Positions 21,650-33,140 of a DNA stretch of 64,000 nt are shown piece by piece. Both the position numbers and the translations under genes were made by a program. The stretch covers positions 37,085,426-37,149,425 of the forward strand of contig CM051036.1 in the NCBI GenBank assembly GCA_027627225.1, given 5' to 3'. Each line of letters begins with the position of its first letter. Position 1 is the stretch's first letter. Origin of the DNA: Congeria kusceri. Lineage: Eukaryota > Mollusca > Bivalvia > Myida > Dreissenidae. The notes beneath the pieces are model-generated. The model was given only the letters and a program-made list of their open reading frames with translations. It made no database searches and was not told the origin of the DNA.

Positions 21650-22471
21650 ATGCCGTGGGGTTTGTTGTCCAGCGGTGTTGAATCAAGTAGCGGAAGTTGG
21701 GGTAACAGCGGCTGGTCGTCTTCCGACCACGGAGGAGGTCACGGAAGTATTGGCTTTGGCGGCTTCGGTTCGAGCGGCTGGGGGTCATGTGATCGGCCGG
21801 ATAATCCGTGTCCTCTGGGTACTCACCTCAACAAGTGTATCGCTTGCAACACCACGCGCTGGAGCAACCGCGGCCTCATGCGGTCGCACTACAACGAGAC
21901 GTGCCCCGGGTGCCGGCGGGAGCGTTCATTGAGGGCAAATGGAGCGGAACAATTCGGCGGCTACCTGAACGCCGACGTTACCACCGGCGTCATGCTTCTC
22001 GGAACTATGTATGCGCATGCGCAGAAGGAAGATGAAGAAGTGACGCAAGTGAAGACGCCCGAATTTCTTGGATCAGAGAAACACCGTAACAATAGGCTCG
22101 TACCTCTCGTTGCCTCGCGCAGTTTGTGGCACGACACGTTAGGCAACCCGCCGTCGTCGACAAAAGAGGAGGCGCCGGTTGTCGACGGAAACATGGACTT
22201 ATCACTTACTAAACAAAGCAACGGCGCAACTGACGATAGAATTACGTCGCTTCCCTCGTCCAACGGTTGCGCGAATGGGAATATATCTCTCATAAAAGTA
22301 AAAGGTTTCAAGAGCCTCTGGAGCTCACTCACGAAGAAGCGTCTGACCCCGAGCCTGTTTGGAGCACGTGACGTCAAGCCCCGGCTCTGCGCCCAGATCA
22401 GCTTGTGGGGAGCGCGAGACAATCGGCCAAAACTATGCGCCAAGACCAGTTTATTCGGAAAGGTGTTTTGA
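21650..22471 (+). CDS. Trp/Gly-rich GTH-Cys family protein, paralogue 1 (long form, 273 aa)
   Basis: I do not recognise this family. Residues 1-48 are Gly/Ser/Trp-rich (GSWGNSGW, GSSGWGS). Then comes CPLGTH (54-59), C63, C66, and N-E-T-C85-P-G-C88-R-R. This makes G-T-H-x3-C-x21-C-x2-C, a possible metal site. A short hydrophobic run GVMLLGTMY (113-121) follows. RSLWHD (157-162) matches the C-terminal SLWD of paralogues 2 and 3. The 110-residue extension is unique: it ends with SLFGARDVKPRLCAQI (235-250) and SLWGARDNRPKLCAKT (251-266), a 16-residue tandem repeat, then SLFG. No signal peptide or membrane helix is visible. It is a single exon with much higher GC than its surroundings. ATG 21650 is the first ATG in frame and starts the family-like MPWG. 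Confidence 0.8.
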   Translation: MPWGLLSSGVESSSGSWGNSGWSSSDHGGGHGSIGFGGFGSSGWGSCDRPDNPCPLGTHLNKCIACNTTRWSNRGLMRSHYNETCPGCRRERSLRANGAEQFGGYLNADVTTGVMLLGTMYAHAQKEDEEVTQVKTPEFLGSEKHRNNRLVPLVASRSLWHDTLGNPPSSTKEEAPVVDGNMDLSLTKQSNGATDDRITSLPSSNGCANGNISLIKVKGFKSLWSSLTKKRLTPSLFGARDVKPRLCAQISLWGARDNRPKLCAKTSLFGKVF

Positions 22472-23223
22472 CACTCACCGATCTCGTGATTTAAATGCTA
22501 CGCCACTGACTTGTGGTTGATGTTGTTTAGGTGTTGCTTTTATATGACCAACTTTTTTAATTAAGTTGTGTTGTATGTTTTGTTTGCCATCTTAGTTTCT
22601 TAATTCATTCGCTGTTCATTTTTCGATTACATAATTATTAAACATAACACATATTGAAAAGAAAATATTGAACTGTTGTATTAATGCGTATTTGTAAATA
22701 ATGTGTAAAATATGTTTGATTACGTATTAGTCGTGTTTTCCTTAGTGGTCTCGCTCTCATTCAGACTGTGATAGATGTTGTTGTTTTGTGTTACGATTTC
22801 ATCTCGATGCTTTTCTGTGCACCGAATTTGAAAATATACTGTTAGACATATAAAATATACGAATATTGAGGTTGACTTATCGAATACTCAATGGAATCTT
22901 CAGGCTTATATGATTAAATGTTCCAAAAAGTACATAGTGATATTAATGTCACAATTACACGTAACACAGAATATTGTCACTTTATCACATTTCATGATTG
23001 GAATTATATTTTATCACTGTTGTATGTATTTATACTCATTGAAAAACATAGGCTGTGCATGTATAATTTTATCTTTTGGTATTTTACAAGTTCACCGTAC
23101 AGTTGTTATTGTTGTTGTCGGTGTTGTTGTTCCGTTGTTATATCGTTATTAAATGTACCAAAACCAGAAGCTTGTTTTATGAATTCAGACTCTCACACAA
23201 GGTGACAACGGCTATGCCTTGCC
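22472..23223. other. Spacer after paralogue 1
   Basis: AT-rich. I see no clear AATAAA within 150 bases of the stop. The frames at 22910-23205 have no recognisable content. Confidence 0.4.
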
Positions 23224-23264
23224 TTGCCTTTCCTTGCCTTACCTTTACCTTACATAACCTTACA

Positions 23265-26200
23265 AGCGGAACATGCGACCATTATCTTACAAGCTGAAGG
23301 TGTGAACATTATCTTACAGGCGGAACATGTGACTCTTATCTTACAAGCGCAAGATGTGACTATTATGTTACACGCTCAAGATGTGAACATTATCTTGCAA
23401 GTGGAAGATGTGACCATTATCTTACAAGTGGAAGATGTTACCATTATCTTACAAGTGCAAGATATGACCAGTATCTTACAAGTGGAAGATGTTACCATGA
23501 TCTTACAAGTGGAAGATGTTACCATTATCTTACAAGTGGAAGATGTGACCAGTATCTTACAAGTGGAAGATGTGACCAGTATCTTACAAGTGGAAGATGT
23601 GACCAGTATCTTACAAGTGGAAGATATGACCATCATCTTACAAGTAGAAGATGTCACCATTATCTTACAAGTGGAAGATATTACCATTATCTTACAAGTG
23701 GAAGATGTTACCATTATCTTACAAGTAGAAGATATGACCATCATCTTACAAGTAGAAGATGTTACCATTATCTTACAAGTAGAAGATATGACCATCATCT
23801 TACAAGTAGAAGATGTTACCATTATCTTACAAGTGGAAGATGTTACCATTATCTTACAAGTAGAAGATATGACCATCATCTTACAAGTAGAAGATGTTAC
23901 CATTATCTTACAAGTAGAAGATATGACCATCATCTTACAAGTAGAAGATGTTACCATTATCTTACAAGTGGAAGATATGACCATCATCTTACAAGTAGAA
24001 GATGTTACCATTATCTTACAAGTAGAAGATATGACCATCATCTTACAAGTAGAAGATGTTACCATTATCTTACAAGTGGAAGATGTTACCATTATCTTAC
24101 AAGTGGAAGATATGACCATCATCTTACAAGTAGAAGATGTTACCAGTATCTTACAAGTGGAAGATATGACCATTATCTTACAAGTGGAAGATGTTACCAT
24201 TATCTTACAAGTGGAAGATATGACCAGTATCTTACAAGTGGAAGATGTTACCATTATCTTAGAAGTGGAAAATGTTACCATTATCTTACAAGTGGAAGAT
24301 GTAAACATTATCTTGCAAGTGGAAGATGTTACCAGTATCTTACAAGTGGAAGATGTTACCATTATCTTACAAGTGGAAGATATGACCAGTATCTTATAAG
24401 TGGAAGATGTGATAATTATCTTAGAAGTGGAAGATGTGACCATTATCTTACAAGTGGAAGATGTTACCATTATCTTACAAGTGGAAGATGTGACCAGTAT
24501 CTTACAAGTGGAAGATGTTACCATTATCTTACAAGTGGAAGATATGACCAGTATCTTACAAGTGGAAGATGTTACCATTATCTTACAAGTGGAAGATATG
24601 ACCAGTATCTTCCAAGTGGAAAATATAGCCATAATCTAACAAGTGGAAAATGTTACCATTATCGTACAAGTGGAAGATATTACCATTATCTATCAAGTAG
24701 AAGATATTACCATTATCGTACAAGTGGAAGATATTACCATTATCTATCAAGTAGAAGATATTACCATTATCTTACAAATGGAAGGTGTAACCATAATCTA
24801 ACAAGTGGAAAATAATACCATTATCGTAAAAGTAGAAGATATTACCATTATCTAACAAGTAGAAGATATGACCATTATCGTGGAAGTAGAAGATATGACC
24901 ATTATCTAACAAGTAAAAGATATTACAATTATCTAACAAGTAGAAAATATTACATTTATCCTACAAGTAGAAGATATGACTATTATCTTACAAGTGGAAG
25001 ATGTAACCATAATCTAACAAGTGGAAAATATTACCATTATCGTACAAGTAGAAGATATAACCATTATCTAACAAGTAGAAGATATGGCCATTATCTAACA
25101 AGTAGAAGATATGACCATTATCTAACAAGTGGGCTATGTGACCATTATCAAACAAGTGGAATATATTACAATTATCGTACAAGTAAAAGATATGACCATT
25201 ATCTAACAAGTGGAAGATATAAACATTATCTAACAAGTCGTAGATATGACCATTATCTAACAAGTGGAAGATGTGACCATTATCTTACAAGTGGAAGATG
25301 TGACAATTGTCTTACATGTGGAAGATGTACCCATTATCTAACAAGTAGAAAATATTACCATTATTGTACAAGTAGAATATATGACCATTATCTTACAAGT
25401 GAGAGGTATAACCATAATCTAAAAAGTAGAAGATATGATCATTATCTTACAAGTGGAAGATGTGACCAGTATCTTACAAGTGGAAGATGTGACCAGTATC
25501 TTACAAGTGGAAAATGTGACCATTATCTTACAAGTGGAAAATGTGACCATTATCTTACAAGTGGAAGATGTGACCAGTATCTTACAAGTGGAAGATGTGA
25601 CCAGTATCTTACAAGTGGAAGATGTGACCAGTATCTTACAAGTGGACGATATTACCATTATCTTACCAGTGGAAGATGTGACCATTATCTTACAAGTGGA
25701 AGATGTGACCAGTATCTTACAAGTGGAAGATGTGACCAGTATCTTACAAGTGGAAGATGTGACCAGTATCTTACAAGTGGACGATATTACCATTATCTTA
25801 CAAGTGGAAAATGTGACCATTATCTTACAAGTGGAAGATGTGACCAGTATCTTACAAGTGGAAGATGTGACCAGTATCTTACAAGTGGACGATATTACCA
25901 TTATCTTACAAGTGGAAAATGTGACCATTATCTTACAAGTGGAAGATGTGACCATTATCTTACAAGTGGAAGATGTGACCAGTATCTTACAAGTGGAAGA
26001 TGTGACCAGTATCTTACAAGTGGAAGATGTGACCAGTATCTTACAAGTGGAAAATGTGACCATTATCTTACAAGTGGAAAATGTGACCATTATCTTACAA
26101 GTGGAAGATGTGACCAGTATCTTACAAGTGGAAAATGTGACCATTATCTTACAAGTGGACGATATTACCATTATCTTACAAGTGGAAAATGTGACCAGTA

Positions 26201-26925
26201 TCTTACAAGTGGAAAATGTGACCATTATCTTACAAGTGGAAGATGTTACCAGTATCTTACAAGTGGAAGATGTGACCATTATCTTACAAGTGGAAGATGT
26301 GACCAGTATCTTACAAGTGGACGATATTACCATTATCTTACAAGTGGAAAATGTGACCATTATCTTACAAGTGGAAAATGTGACCATTATCTTACAAGTG
26401 GAAGATGTGACCAGTATCTTACAAGTGGAAAATGTGACCATTATCTTACAAGTGGACGATATTACCATTATCTTACAAGTGGAAAATGTGACCAGTATCT
26501 TACAAGTGGAAAATGTGACCATTATCTTACAAGTGGAAGATGTTACCAGTATCTTACAAGTGGAAGATGTGACCATTATCTTACAAGTGGAAGATGTGAC
26601 CAGTATCTTACAAGTGGACGATATTACCATTATCTTACAAGTGGAAAATGTGACCATTATCTTACAAGTAGAAGATGTGACCATTATCTTACAAGTGGAA
26701 GATATGACCATTATCTTACAAGTGGAAAATGTTACCATTATCTTACAAGTGGAAGATATGACCATCATCTTACAAGTAGAAGGTGTGACCATTATCTTAC
26801 AAGCGGTGACCATTATCTTGCAAGCGGTGACCATTATCTTGCAAGCGGTGACCATCATCTTACAAGCGGTGACCATTATTTTACAAGCGGTGACCATTAT
26901 CTTGCAAGCGGGAGTTGTGACAATT
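23265..26925 (+). repeat. 27-bp minisatellite array, ~3.7 kb
   Basis: About 135 units with consensus gtggaagatgtgaccattatc followed by ttacaa. Since 27 is divisible by three and the unit lacks stops in some frames, long open frames appear on both strands: + VEDVTIILQ-type, - CKIMVTSST-type. There are three zones. 23265-24640 is regular and includes a 54-bp dimer register at about 23630-24130. 24640-25420 is degenerate, with taacaa stops. 25420-26790 is regular again and contains a perfectly duplicated 297-bp block of 11 units (26047-26343 = 26344-26640). It ends with 21-bp units. I consider it non-coding. Confidence 0.95.
26793..26918 (+). repeat. 21-bp derivative units at the array's right edge
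   Basis: Six units of aagcggtgaccattatctt type, each the 27-mer minus six bases (the gaagat part), keep the array in frame. Confidence 0.85.
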
Positions 26926-26929
26926 TAAA

Positions 26930-28265
26930 TTTAGCCGACAAGTAACAACATATTCCCATTGGTATATTTTTAAATTACAACTATGCGTGAGATTGAGAAT
27001 TTCGTAGTCATAAAGCCAGGGCCCATATTCATAAAGCAACCTTAAACTTTTAACTTAAGTTATACTTAAATCAGAACTGCAGATCAAATTAACGAAGCTC
27101 AAAATACAAGGAATGAAATAGCCATTTGTTAAAAGGACTTTACGTAAGGTTTTAATTTATAGGATATTGTTTGACGGTGCTGTTGTTAATTTCAAAAACT
27201 TTTTTAACTTATTATAACACATATACAATGTATTTAAATCGCACGATCTTTTTACATGAAGCATAGCGTATTTTATGATATGATTTTAATCAGATTTTTT
27301 TCCATGAAGTGAAACTGAAATGAGAGCATCTTTAGTCTATGGTTGTTTATATGTGTGCACGCGTCATAAAGTTTATTATCGGAATCGGGAAAACCGAATA
27401 GTAATTCCCATTTTCACGGACCAAGAACCTAGTTACCTATGATTGAGCACATTGTTTTCTCGCATGATCTTTCAATTAAGGTGTGTATCTTGTGATCATG
27501 AGAAAGTAACCAATAAGTATCAAAAACGTGCAGCGGGGAAACCAAACGAAATGACCTGTACACAGTTAGTAATTCTGTGTCTTCGTAAAATAGACTTAAC
27601 GCAATTATTATGCGTTCGGTTATATGGGTTTTCCCAGCTTAATTCTCCATAAGGCCAAGGTTTGTTATCACGATTAAGTAGGATATTTCAATCATAAACA
27701 TTGCATGCATCACCGCATCGTGCATATTGCTCAACAGTCTACTTGTCTGTCACTACGCGCGCACGTTTACGGCGCTATCTCGTATCTCGACCGGCAATAT
27801 AGAAACCGTTAACTATAACAACAACTACAACTATATACCACTACCACAAGCGCAACAACTTTTTTAATAAGGAATAATGCTGCTGCTACTGCTTAAATAG
27901 AACGATTACTATTACAACTTCGATTCCACCACTACCAGTACCAACACCACCACAGCAACAACAACAACAACTACTACTACAACAACAACAACTACTACTA
28001 CAACAACAACAACTAATACTACTACTACTACTACTACTACTCAACTCGTTTAATAACAAACTAATTTTACGCATTACCCAATCGCGTATGAGTATTTATC
28101 AATGACAAAGGTTTAATATTTAGGTACCGGTATTGACATGTACTGACCTATGAATGCAATCGACATTTCACGGTCTATTTCCATTTCACTGATGACTTGT
28201 TGGGTTCCCCCAAAAGCGAGCGTTTTTCGGGACTTCCCTCTCTGAATGTATATAAACAATCAAAA
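26930..28265. other. Spacer with MITE-like fragment and (ACA/ACT)n tract
   Basis: From 27018, gggcccatattcataaagca..cttaaacttttaacttaag resembles the left end of the GGACCATATCC-type MITEs. 27955-28040 is a mixed ACA/ACT trinucleotide microsatellite. The 69-codon frame at 27443 has no recognisable content. Confidence 0.5.
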
Positions 28266-28274
28266 GTGGGTAAC

Positions 28275-28513
28275 ACTCTTATAAAGTTCATTACAGCCGA
28301 AGCAGAGAGCAACCGTGATAGCAAGTGCTTTTGCAAACTTAAAGCGTGCTTGTTGCACTAGTCTGTCTCCGGACCATTGTATTTTTTTTACTTACGTGTT
28401 GGAGAGAAGTAGATGAATATTTAAACTGGTCCCTACACTAAGAGCCGACTTGAAAATCTCAACTGCCGTTGCCATGACATAGAGCAAAGAGGCGGCTGTA
28501 CTTACTTAGCGAA
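28275..28513 (+). promoter_or_regulatory. Candidate promoter and 5' UTR exon of paralogue 2
   Basis: A TATA-like cttataaag lies at about 28277. A donor-like agcgaag/gtaaattg lies at 28513/28514, and an acceptor-like ttaatgtcag or ttttggcag lies at 28831-28840 before the ATG. Together they would make a non-coding first exon. This rests on short motifs only. Confidence 0.3.
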
Positions 28514-28876
28514 GGTAAATTGATTATATATCTTTATATTGCCAAATCATATAAATTACAATATATAATATACAAAAAAATAATAACAGTAACATTTTAA
28601 AGCTCGTTTTAATTATCGAATACGCAATAACAAAATAGGTGATCGTTTAAATGTTATTTTACGATGTAAATATACGATTCACGCACTAGGTGTAATTTAA
28701 GGGTTTGGGTAACTGCTCTAAGTCAAGATCGAGAGGTCTCGGGTTCGATATCTTCATCAGTCCCGATGTATGACAAAAGTGCAGATTTATGTAATGATAT
28801 TTGTTAATTCTGCTATTCTAATTTAATGTCAGGTTTTGGCAGCAAGAACATTCGCATCAGGCGAAGCTTGGTGAAA

Positions 28877-28884
28877 CCGGAAGT
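28877..28884 (+). promoter_or_regulatory. CCGGAAGT (ETS-like) motif upstream of paralogue 2
   Basis: It lies 26 bases before the ATG. A related GACGGAAGTG lies ahead of paralogues 3 and 4. It could be an ETS-class site or simply shared ancestry. Confidence 0.3.
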
Positions 28885-28910
28885 ACACGTTCTGGCTTTA
28901 AGGAGTCACA

Positions 28911-29204
28911 ATGAGTTGGGGAAACAGCAGTTGGGGTAATGGGTGGGGAAACAGCGGATGGGGCGGAAGTTCTTCCTCCGGAAATAAGGACCCTGAAGGC
29001 ACGCATGCGTCTGACTGTATATCCGGTTCGAGCGGCTGGGGAAGCAACGGCTGGGGCAGCTCATATTATCAAGAGAACTGTTCCGGTTGTCTCCACAAAC
29101 GCGCAGCTGGAGGGTTTGGCGGAAGCAAGAACAACGGTGTCTTGGAAGTGCTAGCGGTCGTCGGCGCTGTTAAGGTGGCGAATAAGAGTCTCTGGGATCG
29201 ATGA
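28911..29204 (+). CDS. Trp/Gly-rich GTH-Cys family protein, paralogue 2 (97 aa)
   Basis: Function unknown. Residues 1-24 are a WGNS/WGNGWGNSGWG run. The family core is GTHASDC (30-36), a second Trp/Gly block SGWGSNGWGSS (41-51), then ENCSGC (55-60; C57, C60) and KRAA (63-66). The hydrophobic LEVLAVVGAV (78-87) and the ending NKSLWDR follow. Spacing GTH-x3-C-x20-C-x2-C equals that of paralogue 3. The start is the only ATG and is supported by the MxWG beginning shared by all four copies. There is an AATAAA at 29484-29489. It is much more GC-rich than the flanks. No signal peptide is evident. The bias towards Gly, Ser and Trp could suit a structural, adhesive or low-complexity protein, but that is speculation. 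Confidence 0.8.
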   Translation: MSWGNSSWGNGWGNSGWGGSSSSGNKDPEGTHASDCISGSSGWGSNGWGSSYYQENCSGCLHKRAAGGFGGSKNNGVLEVLAVVGAVKVANKSLWDR

Positions 29205-30090
29205 GTTGCAAACTATGAGCATGATCTGTGGGTATTTCCCAGAAAGTGAATGGCCCTCATCCGATCAAAATGGACGCACTTTAGAAAGCAATTGTGATTC
29301 CCACGACTTTGTACGTGGACGTGTGGGAACTGTCAATGCTCTCAACTATTTTTAGTGGTTTTGTTTAACACGTGTGACGTAGGCCAAATACAATCCAATT
29401 AATCGTGCTTGAACGAATGCGAAACCTACGTTGGGCTATCGACAATGGACTCGAGAAGTAGTCTAGATATACAAAATACCACAAATAAAACAATTTAATA
29501 CGAAAGATACGAGTTTATGTACATTCCTGGGTTAAACTCATTCCAATTGTGATTTATGGATGATTACGTTGTACTTTTTAAAATATCAATCAGTACTTCT
29601 TTAAAAGGCGTATTTTAAACTAAATTCAACACCGATCTGACAGGTTCGTTTAAAGTGGAAACTAAATTTGCAATATTGTCGTGAAATATTTTGTAAATAT
29701 GAACATTGCATGCCTGTGATAAAATGAAATGTGAGCAGCCTTATAGATTTAATTTGAACTATATTATCATTATACATCCGTCTTTATATTTTAATTAATG
29801 GGTAGTTTTTGTAAATAAATGAATGTTATAATCTTATTATACAAAACAACAACAAATACACAATGTAACCACTTTCGCTGTTAACTTAAACATTGCAGTT
29901 GTATGCAGACTTTTATCGTCTCATTCCTTTTTTTTTTGGAGAATTATTGACAACGTTAAATTAAATTAATAAACAGGGTAATAATCGTGAATCAAAACAC
30001 GTAAACGAAAATTCAAGTATCTTGTTTAAATTAAAATGCAGGCGCTTTTAATAAGACTGTTAAAAGTTTACAATGGATAGGCACATTAAA
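29205..30090. other. 3' UTR of paralogue 2 and AT-rich spacer
   Basis: AATAAA at 29484. Beyond it no feature is recognised. Confidence 0.5.
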
Positions 30091-30092
30091 TA

Positions 30093-30583
30093 CCAGGCCA
30101 TATTCCAGAAACATCTTGTAGTGTATTTTAAAATACTTTCACTTAAGTAAAACATGTCAAAATGTGATATTTTAAAAACTACATATATATTTGCGAATAT
30201 TTTTATATGTATATATACAAACATAATATTAAGTGTATTTTAAAATACTTTCACTTAAGTAAAACATGTCAAAATGTGATATTTTAAAAACTACATATAT
30301 ATTTGCGAATATTTTTATATGTATATATACAAACATAATACTAAGTGTATTTTAAAATACTTTCACTTAAGTAAAACATGTCAAAATGTGATATTTTAAA
30401 AACTACATATATATTTGCGAATATTTTTATATGTATATATACAAATATAATACTAGAGGCGATAATCAATAAACACTTAGCTTAATACACTGTTAAAACA
30501 AAATAAAAACAGTTGAATAAAATGTTGATTTTAAAGTTAAGGGTAATATATGACTTAAGAGGTTTCTGGAATACGACCCCTGG
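30093..30583. mobile_element. MITE with internally triplicated 112-bp segment
   Basis: The ends ccatattccagaaacatctt and its near-complement aagaggtttctggaatacg match the element at 12025-12262. Inside, a 112-bp unit starting gtgtattttaaaatactttc is repeated three times almost perfectly (30121, 30233, 30345). Confidence 0.9.
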
Positions 30584-32745
30584 TAAACGTTTTCAAAGTC
30601 TGAGAAAAGCTACACTTTATTTTCACAAGTGTAATGTATATGTCAAAAGTATTTATATTTTGTTTATAATGCAATATATTTTTCTACGCAATATTATCTA
30701 TTATTATTCGCCTTTTGTATCACTTTTTGTACATACACTTTACTATATAGATGATGGTTATGCCTTTTAAACTGTTATCTATATAGCTATATTTATATTT
30801 TATACGTTTCTGAAACGCTTTTGTAAAATGTACTTTCGCTTTACCATGTGCTTAATACACTCATCCTTTGGAATATTCTTTCATTGGTTGTATTGCACTG
30901 AGATACTAAAGACAACACAACATGAAATCGCCTTTGCTTGTTTATAAAAATAAAGTGTTTGTTTAGTATAATGTCATCCCTCGCGATTACGGGCCAGTCA
31001 GTTTTGACTTATGAGACACCTTTACTAATAAACATCTTTACTCCCGATTCCTATCCTATATATGCCGGGAGACGGTTATATGTAGATAATGTGGGGCCCT
31101 TTAACCCGTTGGTGGCATCAACATCTCGAGATAACTTACAATGTTCATTAAAATAAGTTTGGTGCCAAACCGAAAAGCAACACTTCAAACAGCAACAACA
31201 GCACAAACACATCAGCAACAAAAACAACAACACAAACGAACATACTTTTATAATATTTTGCAAAAAGTAACACTGTACATATACGTATGTTGAAATATTT
31301 TTATAGAAATGTACGTATTCCATTCGAATTGTCCTGGTGAATGGATTAATGTACTTGTATGGTTAATTTATGGTTTGGCAGTTTTAATTGACATACATTT
31401 CACTACGCTTCAATACGGAATCAATTTACGATAATTACGAAATACTGCTGGACGTTATAAATAATTACATTTATGAAAATGTCTATTAGATTTAAACCAC
31501 ACATACCCGGTAGAAATAACTCTGATAAAGTAAAAACAACTCGCAATAATTGCAAACAAAATATTATATAAACGTCATAAAGGTGACACTAATTGTTTAA
31601 GTCTGGTAACATTATGCTCGTTATTAATTAACATGTATACAATTAAATATGTTTTATATCTTATTAATATATTTGTACAAGTTTATCTGTATATACCAAA
31701 TTAGAAATAATCTGTATTTGTATACATTTATTTCGTTAGTTTAGCAAGATATTCAAGGGAATTGTGACTTAAATAGAGTGCATTTCTCAAATCTTAAAAA
31801 CGCTCTATTGACCAATTAAGTACTTGTTAATTGAGCTATTTTGTTATGTGCAAAGCAGTTTAAGCTGATCAAGTATTTTCAGCTTTAAGAGGTATATAAT
31901 TGATTATCTGATCTGGGTAATGATAAGCGGCAATACAAGTATAATAACTATTCTATCTAATATTTGATGAGCTCATAAACATTCTAAAAATGAATACTTC
32001 TCTGAGCTCATAAAGCAGCTATAACATTGAAGGGGCTCCACATATGTCACTTTCGAAGAAAGGCTCTATCTTTAACTGTAGGATAAACATCCTAAGAGGA
32101 AATGTATTCAATTTACGAAAGGTGTAACATTTCAATGTAGCAGCTCGCAAATTAACTCATTGTGTGTAACGAAATAAACCCCACATAAAAAACTCTTCAA
32201 AATAATCAGATACCGTCAGGTGCGAATTTCATTGTCATCTACCTATTTAAATTATGCAGTACAAAGCAAGTGTTATATTTAAGAAAAAATAATCAAATTA
32301 TTAATTATTAATTGCTGCAAACAAAACACATAAGTTTAGTATTGTTTCAATTACATTTTAGTAATTTAATTTCAAGTACATCTGATTTTATGCTTGATGT
32401 AATTTTGCTGCTTTTAAAACAAGAAAAAAAAACGAACAGAATCTGCTAGATGCCTTGCATAATTTAATTGATTAATTTCCTTTAGCGAGTGCATATACGT
32501 TATGGGAAAATTTAGTCCAATACTAAAGCTCCAGTAACGCTGCAGCTTCGACAGATCTAAGACTAAAATTCTCTGGCTGAATCTCGCGTGTTTCTGGGTA
32601 GTTATTGAAATTTTACACTCTCTCAGGATAACAATAAGTCGTAGCAGGACTTTCAAAATGTTTAAATAACTTACGACTGGATGCAAGATTCTTATATAGT
32701 CTTGTGTTGATTTGCGTTATACGTAGGACGTCGTATATAAAGCTT
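30584..32745. other. AT-rich spacer, nothing recognised
   Basis: There are only short random frames. A CAA-rich tract lies at 31185-31240. Confidence 0.45.
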
Positions 32746-33140
32746 CAGTCACACCAACGTTAGGAACTGCGCCGGACAATCCCTGACTAGATCCGAGGTC
32801 TGCTACGTGTTGGGTCCTTGATTGACCGTATTGGGGCCTTGATAGTCCTTGATTGTCCGGCATGGTTCTGCTTGATCCCGACACTGTCCAGGAAATTTTG
32901 ACATGCTTAAAACTACCGGGGTGGTCCAGAAAGGACGATCAAACCGTGTTGATCCGTGTGGCAGCCGTGTTGGTCCGTGTTGGTACCGTGCAGGTCCGCA
33001 ATGTTACCGGGCTTGCCGGGGTAAACCGACACGTTATGTCCAACAAGTTGTGGACACGGACAGCCCATGATCACACGGACACAAGACGGTGCCATTACGG
33101 ACCTTCAAGGTCACAGCACGTTTCATGCCGGAGCTACTAG
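32746..33140. repeat. GC-richer block of ggtccgtg/ttggtccttg phrases, probable repeat
   Basis: Short phrases (ttggtccgtgttgg, gccgtgttggtccg, ccttgattg) recur irregularly. The 95-codon frame at 32853 follows this repetition and resembles no protein, so I read it as worn non-coding repeat DNA. Edges are approximate. Confidence 0.4.

Noticed and set aside
21531..22443. Minus and alternate frames over paralogue 1 (85-160 codons)
   Set aside because: They are shadows of the GC-rich coding sequence. Only the 273-codon frame shows motifs shared with the other paralogues.
23265..26925. CRISPR-like regular repeats
   Set aside because: There are no spacers between the 27-bp units and the genome is clearly eukaryotic.
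23224..26928. Four long open frames (391-497 codons) on both strands over the 27-bp array
   Set aside because: They are a direct result of a stop-free 27-bp unit. Both strands are open alike, there is no start context or unique domain, and the centre of the array is full of stops.
28700..28760. tRNA-like string (gggttcgatatc with an upstream A-box-like part)
   Set aside because: Too degenerate and without a recognisable body or second copy, so it is not listed as a feature.
32853..33140. 95-codon frame
   Set aside because: It follows short recurring ggtccgtg phrases, has no family resemblance, and has an equal-quality minus frame.
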